Source: Opisthocomus hoazin
Lineage: Eukaryota > Chordata > Aves > Opisthocomiformes > Opisthocomidae
NCBI RefSeq assembly: GCF_030867145.1
Contig: NC_134434.1
Coordinates: forward strand, 6,262,001 to 6,326,000
DNA length: 64,000 bases
Direction: 5' to 3'
Part shown: positions 13,201-28,200 of the stretch, piece by piece
Layout: each line of letters opens with the position of its first letter
Position numbering within the stretch: the first letter of the stretch is position 1
Made by a program: the position numbers and the translations under genes
Notes under the pieces: generated by a model
What the model was told of the DNA's origin: nothing
The model's input: the letters and a program-made list of their open reading frames with translations, nothing else
The model's database searches: none

Positions 13201-16200
13201 CAGAGCACGGCCCTTGGGTGCTGCACCATCCCAACCAGCTTCTCCCTCCGTTTACAGCACAATTTTACACTCCCCCCCTCACCCCCGGGATGCTTTGCCA
13301 CCCACCTCGTGCCTACGGGTGATTTCTGCTGCCACAGGTGCTGCTCACCTGGATGAAGGGGTTGCTCCAGATATGAATGCTCTCCGTCACGTTTAAATTG
13401 CGCAGGAGCAGATTGCTGACGATATTCATCAGAACGGGCAGGGAATGCACCATGGTACTGTTGAATACGACCATGAAAACATGGTTCTAGAAAAGAAAGT
13501 GTTTGCTAAATTTGGGACCTAATAAACGCTTATAAATATCTGCAGGGTCGGTGTCAGGAGGACGGGGCCAGACTCGTTCCAGTGGTGCCCAGCGACAGGA
13601 CAAGCGGCAATGGGCACAAACTGAAGCCGAGGAAGTTCCAGCTGAACCCGAGGAAGAACTTCTTCCCTCTGAGGGTGACGGAGCCCTGGCCCAGGCTGCC
13701 CAGGGAGGCTGTGGAGTCTCCTTCTCTGGAGATATTGCAGCCCCGCCTGGACGCGGTGCTGTGCAGCCTGCTGTGGGTGACCCTGCTTGGGCAGGGGGTT
13801 GGGCTGGGTGACCCACAGAGGGCCCTGCCAACGCTGAACATTCTGTGATTCTTCCGCACGAAGGGTAATACCCTGAGAGGAGTCTCCTATGGGCTTAATT
13901 AAACTCGAACATCGGGAAAAATCTTTGCATAACAGAGTACGCTTTGCAGGAAGCTCTGGGCTGCTCAGGGTGGCTGTAACACGTAACCTAATCCAGGAAA
14001 ACAGTCCGGCTCATAGCGAGCAAATTATTCGAAATAAATTCCCAGAACGTTTTATGCAACGGTGACACGATGACAAACGAGGCTCCAGACAATTACAGTC
14101 TGAAAAACAAAACAGACCCGCGGTCGTACGTCCTCGCTAATGCATTTAAAAACCAGACAGGCAAAAACTTCCATTCGCCAAGGGCTGCACTGCCACACCA
14201 GCACGGACAGTTTGCAATGAATAAACACGGCAACAAGAGACAGCGCTGGCACATTGCAAAGCAGCTCCTTTGCTGGAGATTAAATATGACCCCGGTTCAA
14301 ATCTTTCTGACACTCCTTCAGTGGCCATACTGAAATGAACACTTACAACCCAAGACACTCATTTTTCTTCACACATGAGAGCACCATGGAATTACACTTC
14401 TGTCAAATTGCGTAAGTCAGCCAGTATAAGTGAAATAAAAAAATAAATTCCTATATCAGGCCTCTTGCAAAGCAAAATATTTCTCCTGGATTTTTGTATC
14501 CTTGTGGGGAAGAAGGGAGGATGGAAGTTTTATTAGCCTACCATCATTATCATTTATTTTCATAATATTTCCATTCTGTTAATACAAGTCATCTTTCCAG
14601 GCCTCTTGTATAACCAATATTATATAATATTATTTGATTATATGACTCTATACGTGCCTTTCAGGCATGAGGACAACGAAGCCAGCCCCTAATGAGCTAC
14701 TTGTCTGGGATACGACCGAGCCGGTCTGTCCATCCTACCTGTCTGGATTCGAGGGCCAACACGTTTAAGGCTGCGCTGTGAGGTGCAGCGGAGACGTAAT
14801 CGCTGTCGTTGAACATCTCCAGGAGTATGTTCATGCTCCCAAGAGAGCGGACAATGTCACTGATATCCGATTCTGGAGTAAGACAGAGAAAACAACATGG
14901 TTACTCATCACCAGCTTGGAGTACCTTACATAAAATTATTGATGGATTTTCCCACTGATACAATGCTATGACGAAAGATCAGTGTTTCCTTATACATGCC
15001 TGCCAAAGAGCATCCTCTGCTATTCTGAACACCACCAAGGTTTTTATTTTGGTTTCCCACTCGACAGCCTCCAAAGAATACCAGGAATTTTTTTGGTTAT
15101 GGTCTCCAAATAACCTGTGCAAGCCAAGTGCAGCAGGGAGGAAGCAGAGCATCATCAGGATACGCAAAGTTTCAGCTGGACAGAGAACCAGTGAGACGAG
15201 CAGGGAGCCAGCAGCACTGATACAGTGCCTGGAGAAACGAAGTTCTCTTCAGCCCAAATTCCCAACAGCTCAAACAGACGCTCGTTTCTATTGCCCGGAG
15301 CGCTGCTATGCATTTTTCAAACACCCTACGCTGAAACAAAAAAGGGATTTTCCAAAAGGCTTTGCAGCAGGATTTTCAAGCCAATGGATCTGAAGGTCTC
15401 ACTGGCCAGTTCCTTCACACGTGTCATCTTATGGCACAGCGAGCACAGGGCTACCAGACACGGGAAGAGGAGAAAGATCTCCGAACCAAACCCTACGGCA
15501 CAAAAGATGATCGCTCTCTACCATCGCTGGGTACCTGGAAACTCTTAATTTGGGTTAATTTCAAGGAAAAAGTTTGTCCCCAACCCCAAAAGTAGCACAC
15601 AGCATCCTTCCCCTCCCACGCGAAATGCTATGTTAAAAGTGGAGCTGCCCCAGGCCCACCCCTGCTCTCCTACCTGTGGAGTTCTGCAGCAGGAGACGAC
15701 TCCTGTACTTGTGATAGTCCTCCCCGGGCTTCAGCAAGTACAGATCTGGGGAAAGCTTGATAGCAGCTACAGAATTTTTGATGATGTGGTGTATGAAAAA
15801 CAGTAAGATCTGAACTACAAGAAAAATCAGAAAAAGCAACAACCTGAAAGAAATTAAAGTTTTGGTTTTATTACAATCCAGGGACAGCCAACCCAGCTGA
15901 TGTGCGTGCTATTAAACCACCACTTCCTTCCCTCCCCAAGCAGCACGTGTTTAACAGTAGTGGATAGCTTCATGCTTATTATTTTTACAATTTAGCCATG
16001 GGGAAAAAAAATAATTGCATCCTGCCCTTTCTCTGGTGTCATTCAGACAGGCTGTGAGAGGTTTGTACACGAAGGAGAAAGCGCTAACACTCACATAACT
16101 CTCACACATTTATTTTCCCACTGATACAACCCTATGATGAAAGATCAGCGTTTCCTTACACATGCCCACCAAAGAGCGTGGTATTGGTGGGCTTTCTCTG

Positions 16201-19200
16201 GTGTCACTCAAACAGGTGTTGAGAGGTTTCTACACAAAGGAGAAAGCCCTAATACTCACATAACTCTCACACATTTATTTTCCCGCTTGAGACTCAGGAA
16301 ATGAACTCTGGCTACGGTGGAAACCTGCTTCTTCCAGAGAGCCGCACTGCTCATCGCCGGCGCCTTCGTCTCCGAGAGCATCAGGAGGCTCTGCTCCATA
16401 TCGTCGAAGGATTTTGTATCCATTTCGTCCTGCACTTGCTGCGAGCTGAAGACGCTGTAATCTGCGAGAGAAGAGAGTAAAACTCTACAAATCTGACGCT
16501 CTGAGAGCTACGCCGTTGGAAAGGGCAGGGCTGGAGCAAGGCGGGCGGCCATCGGTTCCTTCCCTTGCTGCTGCAGAAGGCATCTTGCCTCATCCCCACC
16601 TCTCAGCTTAACCCCGAGCTCAGGGACTCCAATCTACCCCAAAGCGCTCCCTCACCCCCACAGCAGACGCTTAAGGTAGATAACACAAATTTCTGCCACT
16701 CAGAAGGTGCAGTTTGTCCCAATTTCATGCCATTAGCCTACGTATGCACCTGCACTACTCGGTCCCAGCACACTCCGCTGTTAAACCCTCTTCAAGCCTT
16801 GCAGAGCAGGATAGTTTACTACTCTGTATCGCAAAGAAAGCTCTAGAAAGATGAAGATAGCTTAAACCATTCAAAGTGACATCAAAAGAAGGACTGATTA
16901 GTTCTGGAGTAATATTCAGCGGTGCCAAGTTTTCATTTGAATTGGAAGGTAATTTAAAGGAGGGGGAAGAAAGACAAATTCATTCATTTCAGCCTTAAGT
17001 GCACAGGCGACTAATGTCACTGCTCACACAGAAGGCTGGAAATAAATTTTATACTGTGTATGTATAAATTCTTGAATGTAAGCTCTATTAGGAAAAAAAA
17101 GCACATTTTAAAAAGCTGGCCACAAAAAGTGCAACTGTAAAGCCAAGAAGTCAGATGTAGGTACACCAAATGAAAAATTAATTACTGCAGAGCCAGCCAG
17201 TAAAAAGCTTTTCCCCTGGATCTGCCCAGAATCCCTCCCCACTAAACTCGCTGCTTTTGTGTGTTTTTCTTGTTAAATATTTCAAAAGCTTGGAATGCCG
17301 TGAGACCAAAGGAGCCCCACGCTGCCGGAGGTAGCACTCTGCGAGAGGATTTTTTTATTCTCACCTCCATAGCAAAACCCCTCCTGGCAGCGGTGTGGCA
17401 TGGGCAACCCTACACTAATTAAAACTAAATCAAACGAGGAAAACCAGGAAAACAGCCATGGTCCATCCCACCTGCTTGATCGAGCTCTGCCTCAACTTCC
17501 AGCTTCAGATAGACATCCTCCAGCGTCGTCATGGATACGCCATAGGTGATAACACCCAAGTGGGAATGAGTGTCAAGGTCAGAAAACAAGCCTGGAGACA
17601 CAAGTGAAAGATACTGGTCACTCTGCAGCAGGGTTACATCATCTCCCGAGAGACCTTCAAGCACATCAGAGGCACCCCTACTGAAGCATAGGAAGTTCCG
17701 TCTGAACATGAGGAAGAACTTCTTCCCTCTGAGGGTGACAGAGCCCTGGCCAAGGCTGCCCAGGGAGGCTGTGGAGTCTCCTTCTCTGGAGATATTCCAG
17801 CCCCGCCTGGACACGGTGCTGTGCAGCCGGCTCTGGGTGCCCCTGCTTGGGCAGGCGGTTGGGCTGGGTGACCCACAGAGGTCCCTGCCAACCCCAACCA
17901 TTCTGTGATTCTGTGATCCCTAAAGCCTTCTGCATGGCAGAAAACAGCAGGTAGCATGTACATATGGCTGCTCAATTACAAAGACGCAGGCTGTGGCTTG
18001 AGAACCTAGGTTGGGATAAGCTCCTTTTAGCACAAAACTTCAACCTCTGTGGTCAAGTGTGGGAAACGTCAGACGTTTTCCCGAAGCTGCAGTGTTTGTG
18101 AAAACCACCTTGGCATCCTAAAGCTCCAGGGCTCAGAGGTGCCTCCCAGCCGGCTGCGAGCCCCTCGCCTGGAAACATCATGCGCAGGGGCTGCAGGACA
18201 GCTTGTCCTACCTACATCCCTGCCCAGGCACAAGGAGACTTTACAAATAAAACCACTGAGTAATATTTTATATGTATATAAACACCCAGATCTGTAAAGT
18301 CAGCTTAACTGGTCAGGAGATGCTGGACACCATGCACAGCATGAAGACCAAACTGATGTTCAGAGTCAGAGCACTCATTAACACCTTGGGATAAAAACTG
18401 CTACTGGGCTCTTCCCAGTTCTACGAAGTGAAGGACTTGATAAAACGAGGAGCTTCAGAGCCAAGGTCACACTGAAGGGCAATGTAAATGCGTAAAATGG
18501 GGAGAGCGGTCGGATGCCCAAGGATGCTCATCAGATCTCCGCGATTTCTTCCGCCCCAGCGGCTGAGGCATATTCCTAACTTCGGCTTCTCCTTAAAATG
18601 TTTCAGGGAACTGATTCAATCTTGCGTGCAGTGGCCTGTTTTTCAAAAATACACGGAGTGGCTGCTAAAGGTAAAGCTACTAAATTATTAAATGCAAAGA
18701 GAAAAAAGGGGTTTCTGAAATATGAGCTGCATTCACATCAGTATTGATTCTCCCTCAGCCTTCCACAAGGCACAAGCACACGCTGTTTCTTCTGTTTTCT
18801 CCTGGGAGATGACCAAGGAGCCTCACGTAGGGCTTCTCAGATAATTGCTGCCACCGAGTGAAACCATCACATCTGGCCTGCACTCCCTCTTCCCAGGGCA
18901 TTTTAAGGCAGTGACACCATGCTCTTTGCGGCTCGCAACACCGAGGACTGATTTTTGTCGGACTTGGGGCTTTCTGGCTCCCCGATGGAGGCCAGCCCTG
19001 CTCCTTAAAACGCTCTGCGACAAGACGATGCTTCTGCAGGACAAGGGGATTCTCAGACAAGAGGGTCTCTTCACCTTTCTGCTGAATGCATCTCCCCAGC
19101 TCTTGCTGCCGGGTACCCACATCTCTCTGAACACGCCACAGCCCCCTTGGAGGAGGCGACGAGGTCCTCACCCGCCTGAGAAAGACCTCGCTGACTGATC

Positions 19201-22200
19201 ATCAGTCAAATCATAGCCAAACAATGAATACACACAAAACCCCCCAAATGCAGAGTGCCAATTTAACGAGAACTGGAGGCTACAGCCTCGCTTGATGGAT
19301 TTCTCTCCTGTAGCCATTCAACCCCACAGCACAGCAAAAGTATCGATACCTGCAAACTTGTCCATGTCCTTGAGTGGCAGGGTGTACACGAGCTGCTCGG
19401 CGTTCTCTTGGAGCAGGCTGGCGGCAGGGATGTGCTGTCTTATCAGCGAGGTTGTAGCTTCTGTGTTGCAATAGGCGTCGATGTGCATACTAAGAAAACA
19501 CACAAGAAATTGGGTTTTTAAAGCCTGTTTTTCTCCTTACATCCACATCAGAACTAGAAGCCAGCACAGCAGCAAACATTCAGTAAGAAGACGATAAAAG
19601 GATCTTTTTTGGGGGTAGGGAGTGCTGTCTTACAGATTTCAACAGAAAACAAACAAAAGAAACAGATACATGATGTCATGTAACTGGTGTCACACAAAAA
19701 GAATACCTCAAGCGGTAGCCAATTCCCCATTTGCTTTTCAGGAAGAGTGAGGATCCAAGGCATTTTAACATTCCTTGAGAAATCACAGCTTTACGATCTA
19801 GAAATAAAACAAAACAAAACAAAACAAAAAATCAAGAAGGCCCTCCGAATAGGAGAATTGTCAATTTGCTCCATAAACCAACTATGTATTTCCAATAAAG
19901 TTGTATTCCACAGTTAGGGAATCCCAGAATCACAGAATGGTGGGGGTTGGAAGGGACCTCTGTGGGTCACCCAGCCCAACCCCCTGCCCAAGCAGGGTCA
20001 CCCAGAGCAGGCTGCGCAGCACCGCGTCCAGGCGGGTCTGGAATATCTCCAGAGAAGGAGACTCCACAGCCTCCCTGGGCAGCCTGGGCCAGGGCTCCGT
20101 CACCCTCAGAGGGAAGAAGTTCTTCCTCATGTTCAGCTGGATCTTCCTCTGCTTCAGATTGTGGCCGTTGCCCCTTGTCCTGTCGCTGGGCACCACTGGA
20201 AAGAGTCTGGCCCCATCCTCCTGACACCCACCCTGCAGATATTTAGAGGCATTTCTAAGGTCCCCTCTCAGCCTTCTCTTCTCCAGGCTGAACAAGCCCA
20301 GCTCCCTCAGCCTCTCCTCATAGGAGAGATGCTCCAGACCCCTCACCATCCTCGTAGCCCTCCGCTGGACTCTCTCCAGTAGCTCCTCATCCTTCTTGAA
20401 CTGGGGAGCCCGGAACTGGACACAGCACTGCAGATGGGGCCTCACTAGGGCAGAGCAGAGGGGGAGGAGAACCTCCCTCGCCCTGCTGCCCGCACTCCTC
20501 CTAATGCACCCCAGGATGCCACTGGCCTTCTTGGCAGCCAGGGCACACTGCTGGCTCATGGTTAACCTGTCGTCCACCAGGACACCCAGGTCGCTCTCTG
20601 CAGAGCTGCTCTCCAGCAGGTCCACAAAGAAGCATCACTTCTTGCTCAATAACGTGACGGTCACTCGACTGGTTACTCACCGGCGACGATATCTGCCTCG
20701 TCCATGAAGTGGGTGCTGAAAACGGTCACACGATTCGCTTTTCTGTTTTTCAGGAGGTTCCAGACGATGTGTCGCGAACACGGATCCATCCCCGCAGTCG
20801 GCTCGTCCAGCAGTAACACCTTGGTGCAAAACCAAGAAGCATTTGCAAAGCTGTGCAAGGTACCGACCTCGGGAAATCCCACCTAAGCAACAGATACCCA
20901 GCTTTCTGTTTGGAGCCTGCCAGTGAGTCCTCTAAAACCTATAGGAAACATCCCAGAGGAAGTAAAGCAGCTAGTCTCGCTGTGCTTTGGATAAATTCAC
21001 CTCCCGTCGTGACAAATGGAAAAATCATATAGTAAATTAATGCCACAGTCTGTTTTATTCTGTTTCTAACACAATTACGTCTAGCTATGTACTCACTCTT
21101 AGTAAGGGATGGTTAAATACACACTCATGCTTTTAGAATGCCAGCGAACTGTCACACACATCATTTTTAACTACAGATCTAAGAGCAGTTCCCACTCCTG
21201 CAGGCCAGGAATAATAGGTCGGCAACACTAAAGAGCTCTCCGGCTCCGTCCCTGCTCCCAGCGCCTGGACGGCTCTGCAGGGAAAGTCTCCGACCGTTTC
21301 GCTGCTGGGGGCTAAACGGTACCTGCCAGAGCCAACAGCAAACTTGTCGCACTATTCACTTCACAGCGAGATCCAGTCCAGAGCTGCTAACATTACCTAC
21401 ACCGTGAACATCCTCAAGCACAAAGGTCGAGCTACTGAAGTGGTTTTAATTGTTCAAACCATAAATGAAGAAAAAGAAAGAGCGACAGGAACAATTGCTG
21501 CGCCTTCCGTATTATCGTCAGCATTAGCTGGCTTTGACAAGACTCCTCAAGGCGGGGGCTTGCCAGTGGCAGCGAGCCAGGAACGCCGCCAGCACACTCA
21601 CCTTGGGGTCCCCGAGAACAGCAACGCCCACCGACAGCCGCCTCTTCTGCCCCCCACTTAATTTTTTAGCTTGATTATCTCTGATCGGCTGCATATCCAG
21701 ATCCAGCAACACCTTCTGTACCTTCAGAACATCAGAAACACATCTAGTGTTAAAAAAAGGCTATAATTTTTTTTAAACTGGATTATTAACAATTAACATT
21801 CAAATTAACTGTTCCTAATGCAAAGCACACTCTGCATCTGAAATGCGCACCCTGCTAACGAACCCGGACACCCAGAGCAGGGCCGTGAGCTCCAGCAAGG
21901 CTGAAGATGTTAAAAGGCATCCATGCTTGACCGCAAATGCTAGGATTTAAAATGTTTCAGGAGCATTTTAGTCTCCTAGGAAGAATTAACAGTTTATCTT
22001 TGTAAAAATAACTGTCTGTCCCTCTTTGTCTACGGCACTGTAAAGTAGTATTTCCCTGGAAACTTAAGGAAATGTCTGTGCAATGTCAGGGTATTTTACC
22101 CTACAGGTTAAAAATGAAGACGCAGGACAGTATCAGCTGACATACCTCTTGTATCAAGTCGTTCTGCGGGATTCCTTTAATGGCAGCGAATATGGAGAGG

Positions 22201-25200
22201 TTCTCCTCCACAGTCAATATATCGAAGTGGATGTCGGACTGGGGGCACACCCCCGCTATCTGTCGCACCTCGAGCATTTCATCGATTTCGGAGACTTTGT
22301 GCCCATAGACAGAGACGAACCCTAAAAAATATTAAAAAATCCAGGAGCAATCAGCTGAAAGGTTTTCCTACAGTCAGAGAGCAGGCTGACACAGATGTGA
22401 ATCTAAAAGGGACTCTTCCAGACATCGGCCAGAGAAAAATTTGGTGCATCCTGACATAACGACACGGGCGAACAGCTTTGGTTTTCCAAAGCAGGGTACC
22501 CGACATCTCCCAAGGCCGGGGAAGCTCACCGTCCGTCGGCGGACACAGCCCGCAAAGGATGTTCATCAGCGTCGTCTTGCCGGTCCCGCTGTGCCCGAGC
22601 AGAGCCGTGATCTGACCTTCGTAGATGTCGAAGGACAAATCTGGTCCCCGAGGCAGGCACGAGAGAAAGAGGAGACGTTAGCAACGTGCTCGCGGCACCC
22701 GGCGCCGGCTCCTCCCGCAGATGTAAATTCAAATACTGACATATGGGGTATGCATTTACGCTCTGCGCGAAGGGACGCCTTACCTCCGCGCCCCGGCACG
22801 GCACGGGACCGCCGCGGCTGGGACAGGCCCGGCACCAGCTGTGGGGTGGCCACGTTTAGAAGCCACTCAGGGAAACGAGATGGAAACATCAGGGAGATGG
22901 GGTAGGGAAGATCATATCACTAACGACACGGGCGGAGGAGGAATGACGGGGACGATGCCAGTAGGCTTTCTTTAGCGATGGATGGGCTCCTCTTTGTGGG
23001 GTACCATTTTAAACAAGACTACTGCCAAAGCGGTGAGAGAAGACACACACAAGCACGTGTGGCATTCATGCTCCAAGGTCCCACCCCACCAAAAGAAACC
23101 AAAAAGCCAAAAACTGAAACCCAAAAGACCACTCCACAAGTCAGCTATTGCTCCTCTGCGTCTGACAAGCAGCTAAAAAGCTAAAGGGTTCTTACTTCTG
23201 AGAGCCTCCACAGTTTCCCCCTTTTTCCTGAACGTTTTCTGAACACAGCTGATTCTGAAAGAAGACATGTCATTTTATAAACTCTTTTAGGATCTTTATA
23301 CGCCATTTTGAAGGATCAACACACAGCAACAGTCACAACAAGACAACCACGCTAATGCAGCACTAGACACGTTGAAGACCCGCAGAAGAATGTCAAGGTC
23401 ACAGAACTCAGCCCACCTCCACCCTGGCATCAGCAAGCTTTTTTTCGTCACCATCTAAGGTATTTCCTACGATGACAAACTGAATTGTTTCAAATGTGTG
23501 TTTCTTTCACATAGTAGAACAATGGGAGTAGAGGTCTCCCGAGCTAGAAAAGGGCACAGCTGCTCCCCAGTAATTTCACAACACAACGGAAAACTCCACA
23601 GACACGATACGGAAAAGAGGTGTTAGCACACCAGACTCCAAAGACGTGATTACTGACAGTTCTCGATCGAAGTTAGGCAAAAGAAAGCAGGTATCTTGCT
23701 CTCCAAGAAAGGTCAAAACCTTCTTCCCAACCCAACTGTTTTGCTAAATGAAAAAAACAATCATTTTATCTGAAGGCATCATGTGAAGGATGGGGTTTTG
23801 GAAGCCTGGACACCCTGAAAACAGGGATAGGGAGTGGATTACAGGTGAGAACAGCAGGGAGGAGAGCTGGGTGTGAAAGAGAACAAACCCCACACATGTA
23901 AAGATGCCAGGATAGCGTGAAAATGGTGGAGAGCTGGTGGAGGGATGCTATGGAAAGGGTCCAGGGCGGATGAATAACGCCAAAATGGCAACAATGTTCT
24001 CATGTGAGCATCAGGATCAAAACTGGACCCTTCAACGTATGGTAAACGCCCAAAGAGACAAGGATAGCGTGGACAACACAAGACTCATTCTGGTCCATAA
24101 GCTCAAATATTAATTTGAGACTAGTGGAGCCAACCAGGAGGAGGGAAGACGCAGAGTTCCTCAACTCAGATCAGGCTGGGCCACTGGAAAAGGATGGCAA
24201 CAAGGGCTAAAAGGAAGATCCTGAAAATAATGTCTGAGGCACACTAAAAATACCCAACGGTAAAGATGGAAGACAACAGGCAACATGAAATGCAACAGGA
24301 AAGATGAGAGCATGGTCAGGTATTTTTCAGTTTTGTTTTACCCTCTTAGACACAGCAGCTGGGTAAAACCACCACAAAGTTCTCCTCTGGTCCGCAGAGA
24401 ACACAACAGCCTTCACACAAACCCAGAAATCAGCTTTTTCTCCTCAAACGTGTGTTACCAGAAACTAAACCCTCCCAGAAGAGTAGGCGTTTCAGCATCT
24501 GCAAGCGCTTACGCCTCTCATGGCCCCCGCGAAGCGGAGGGAATGGAAAACCGTCCAGTTTGGAGAGGACTCCAACCGAAGGAACACAATCCACAAACAA
24601 ACCCTTTCTTCAAGCCCAGTGATTTCTCCTTGGAGAACATCCATGTCGTTGATGACGGGCCTTCACTGAGCATGGAAACTACCCATGGTGTGCGTGCGTG
24701 TGGAGGACTCTCCGCAATGCATACCATATGCTATTTGAATCCAACGACTGGAGAAACAAGAGTGATTTTCAAATGACACACTCAAACTTCAAAGACCTAG
24801 GTGATCTGCCAGCCTGCACGTGAGGCAGGGCAGGAACCGTACCTGATGGCTTCTTTCCCCTGAAATTCGGAAGGCACGGGTTCAACTATCTCGCTGAAAC
24901 TTAAACTGCCGTTGATGCTGCTCTCATACAACTCCTTGTAATTTTTTCTGTGCTTCGACCAAAACGAGGGCTTCACGAAGAAAAACGGCGTGCGGCGTAG
25001 TCCAAACTCACCTGGATAGGAAAGGCAAAAAGACAATTTCTTAACAGTAACTGCAGATCTTCCTCAGCTTTCGGGTTTTGGCTACAGAAGCCACCAGCGA
25101 CTCTGCTGAAGGTTCAGGAGCCAGCCCGCACCCCCACTCCGGAGGGATTTCATCAGCCAAGCCGACATTCCCTGCTTCTAAGCCGCGGTTCCCATCAACA

Positions 25201-28200
25201 CTGCCAGCAGGTTCCAGTTTTGCTAAGTGTTTAAATACACGGGCAAATCTCCTGCTAGAAATCCCCAGTGCTGACAGCAGTGACTCCAACACGGGCACCG
25301 CAGAGCGAGGAAGGTCAGAGGCAAAGGGAGCTGCAGGGCTTCGCCAGCCACCAGGTGCAAGATTAACAACTTTACTCCGCGTTCCACGTTAAACTACTGC
25401 CGTCACAGGGACAGGTCTGGCACAGGCAGAGTAACCTTTAATTTTCTACCCTGTCAGAGCAAATTGCAAAGGCTGGGGCACCAGTTAACCCAGTTAGGAA
25501 GCTTTTCCTCTAGAAAGAGGGAAATTAAGTTTAGCTGGCATATGTAATGGTGATAATAACAGTAAGATACTAGAGTACCCCCAAGTTCTAGCTATGGGTC
25601 AGAACAATACTGTGTCAGGTATAGCAAAGCCCTTTCCATGACCACTGGGGAGTGAGATGAATAAAGTCCCAAAAGCACGGGAATGTAGTGGGAAAATAAC
25701 GGATTGCATCTCTCTACTTTTTATTTGGATTTACAAATACATTTGGAAAAGCTTTCCAGGGTGGAATTTGGCAGCGTGCAGTTGAGAGCCTTTGGAAAAA
25801 AGTGGCTTTTGAGGAGAAACATACAGGCCAAGGACCCCGTCCCTTCGGCGGCTCAGTCCCACAGACCTGAGTGGGCTTTTGATATGGCTGGGACAGAGCA
25901 GAAGATTTTCAGCTGATGATGACAACTGAGAGGGCTTGGGATGAAATGGTGAGAGGGGTTGCGATGGAACAGGCTGCCCAGAGAGGTTGTGGAGTCTCCT
26001 TCTCTGGAGATACTCAAACCCCTTGTGGACGCGGTGCTGTGCAGCCTGCTCTGGGTGACCCTGCTTGGGCAGGGGGTTGGGCTGGGTGACCCACAGAGGT
26101 CCCTTCCAACCCCTGCCATGCTGTGACTCTGGGATTCTGATGAAGCCAGGAATGCCACCGGCCGCGTCGGCCCCGGGGGCTCAGCGCTTCAGGGACTGGC
26201 GACGCCAGCGCAGCTCAGCTCAGTTTTTCTCATGAACGTACCTGGGATAACCTGATCCAGGTAGACGGCTACAAGCAGATAAAATATGCCATCCAGCACC
26301 AATAAAATAAGAGAGATAAAGAGTGGGTAAGGGCCGTGAGTTAGATTTGAGAATGTGGCACCGTCTTCATAATCTTCCAGATGCATGACCTGCCAACAAA
26401 CACGGAGGGAGGGAGACGTTACACACCGGCACCCGGCACGACAGCGTGGTGCAAAACTGAGCTACAGGAAAAAAAAATAATGAAAAAGTGACTGAGATCA
26501 CAGCAACGAACACAAAGGGTAACAGTCGCTGGACGGTGCGCTGTATTTTACTTGATATTAAATTGCCATGGGAAGCTATTAGAATAGGCTTTTTCCTCCA
26601 CCATCATTGGCTTATTAAAAAAAAAAAAATTAAGAATATCTACACCAAGACTTATTTGAAAATGCTGCAAGCCAAACGAGCGGGATGAGGTTGCAATCTG
26701 AGGAGCAGTTCTTTTAGGTTATTTAGGTTGTTTACCTGCGCGACACCGATCAAGAAGCTGCACTGACACAAGGGGCTGAGGATCCAGACGAAAGACTTGG
26801 GGAAATCTTCCAGCAGGACAATGTTAAGACCCACAAAACCAAATGCCAGCGTCGCCAAGAACTCCACTATACCCACGTGTTTTGACTTCTTAAATAAAGG
26901 TGTCAACATAAGCGCAAAGAAAACCTAAGAACAGATTTAAAAAAAAAAAAGTTAAGAAGGTACTATATTCAAAAAAAATAGCATTAGAGGGTATTCGAGG
27001 AGCTACTGGAGAGAGTCCAGCAGAGGGCTACGAGGATAAGGAGGGGACTGAAGCATCTCTCCTACGAGGAAGGGCTGAGGGAGCTGGGCTTGTTCAGCCT
27101 GGAGAAGAGAAGGCTGAGAGGGGACCTTAGAAATGCTGATAAATATCTGCAGGGTGGGGGTCAGGAGGATGGGGCCAGACTCTTTCCAGTGGTGCCCAGC
27201 AACAGGACAAGGGGCAACAGGCACAAACTGAAGCCAAGGAAGTTCCAGCTGCACCCGAGGAAGAACTTCTTCCCTCTGAGGGTGACGGAGCCCTGGCCCA
27301 GGCTGCCCAGGGAGGCTGTGGAGTCTCCTTCTCTGGAGATATTCAAGCCCCGCCTGGATGCGGTGCTGTGCAGTCTGCTCTGGGTGACCCTGCTTGGGCA
27401 GGAGGTTGGGCTGGGTGACCCACAGAGGTCCCTGCCAACCCCCACCATGCTGTGATTCTGTGATAGAAAAACTAAGTAAAAAGAGCATAGCTTACTTTTG
27501 CCTCTGATAATCAAATCGTTTTCCTGGCACAGTCACCACAGCACGGTGACCATGGCTCACAAGCAGACCATCAGCAGGGCCAGATTTCCCAGGGATGCCA
27601 AGGTGACAGAGCCCAGACAAAAATTATAAAAGAAAAATACGGAGCCGTACAGCTGCGCATGAATGCACTCCCCGCTCCGTACACCTTCTATAAAGGAGTG
27701 ACTGTAAGTAAATAACTATTTCTGCATTGGTTGCCTTTGAACTCAGACAAGCAATTAGCTGTATAAATTGATCACCTGATCTTTAATTAGGGATTTAACA
27801 TTACATTATGCAGTAACAGCAAATGTTTTGAAGAGGGCACAGTTTCAGACTTCAGAATGGTGCTGTACAGCCAGCGTTTTCAGTTCAAAGATGGGCGATA
27901 TAAACTCAGATATTTCAGTAAGGAAAGGCACTTCTCACGGTCACGGTCGAGAGCTGTACAGCATCGCGGACCAGAGGGGATCAGCCCAAGATCAGCTGGG
28001 AAGGGGGAAAAGAAAAACCACATCGGGATGGGATGGCCAAATTCAGCAAGACCCAGGAATACTTACTGAGGAGATTCCATACAGGAAAAAAAGCAGAAAT
28101 ATCACAAAGGCACTGCTCTGGGGAAAGAGGGAAGAGGCCGTCGCAATCACCGCCATGAGGATGGACATGACAAAAATCAGGCTCACGTAGAGCAGCACCC

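Noticed and set aside
17425-17901. 158-codon ORF joining ABCA5 exon 17 to a CR1 tail, suggesting exonisation
   Set aside because: The canonical acceptor at 17591 and codon phase with exon 16 show normal splicing. The open frame across the boundary is chance.
19930-20625. 231-codon minus-strand ORF as a host gene
   Set aside because: It is the C-terminal part of CR1 ORF2, as are the similar ORFs in the other CR1 copies.
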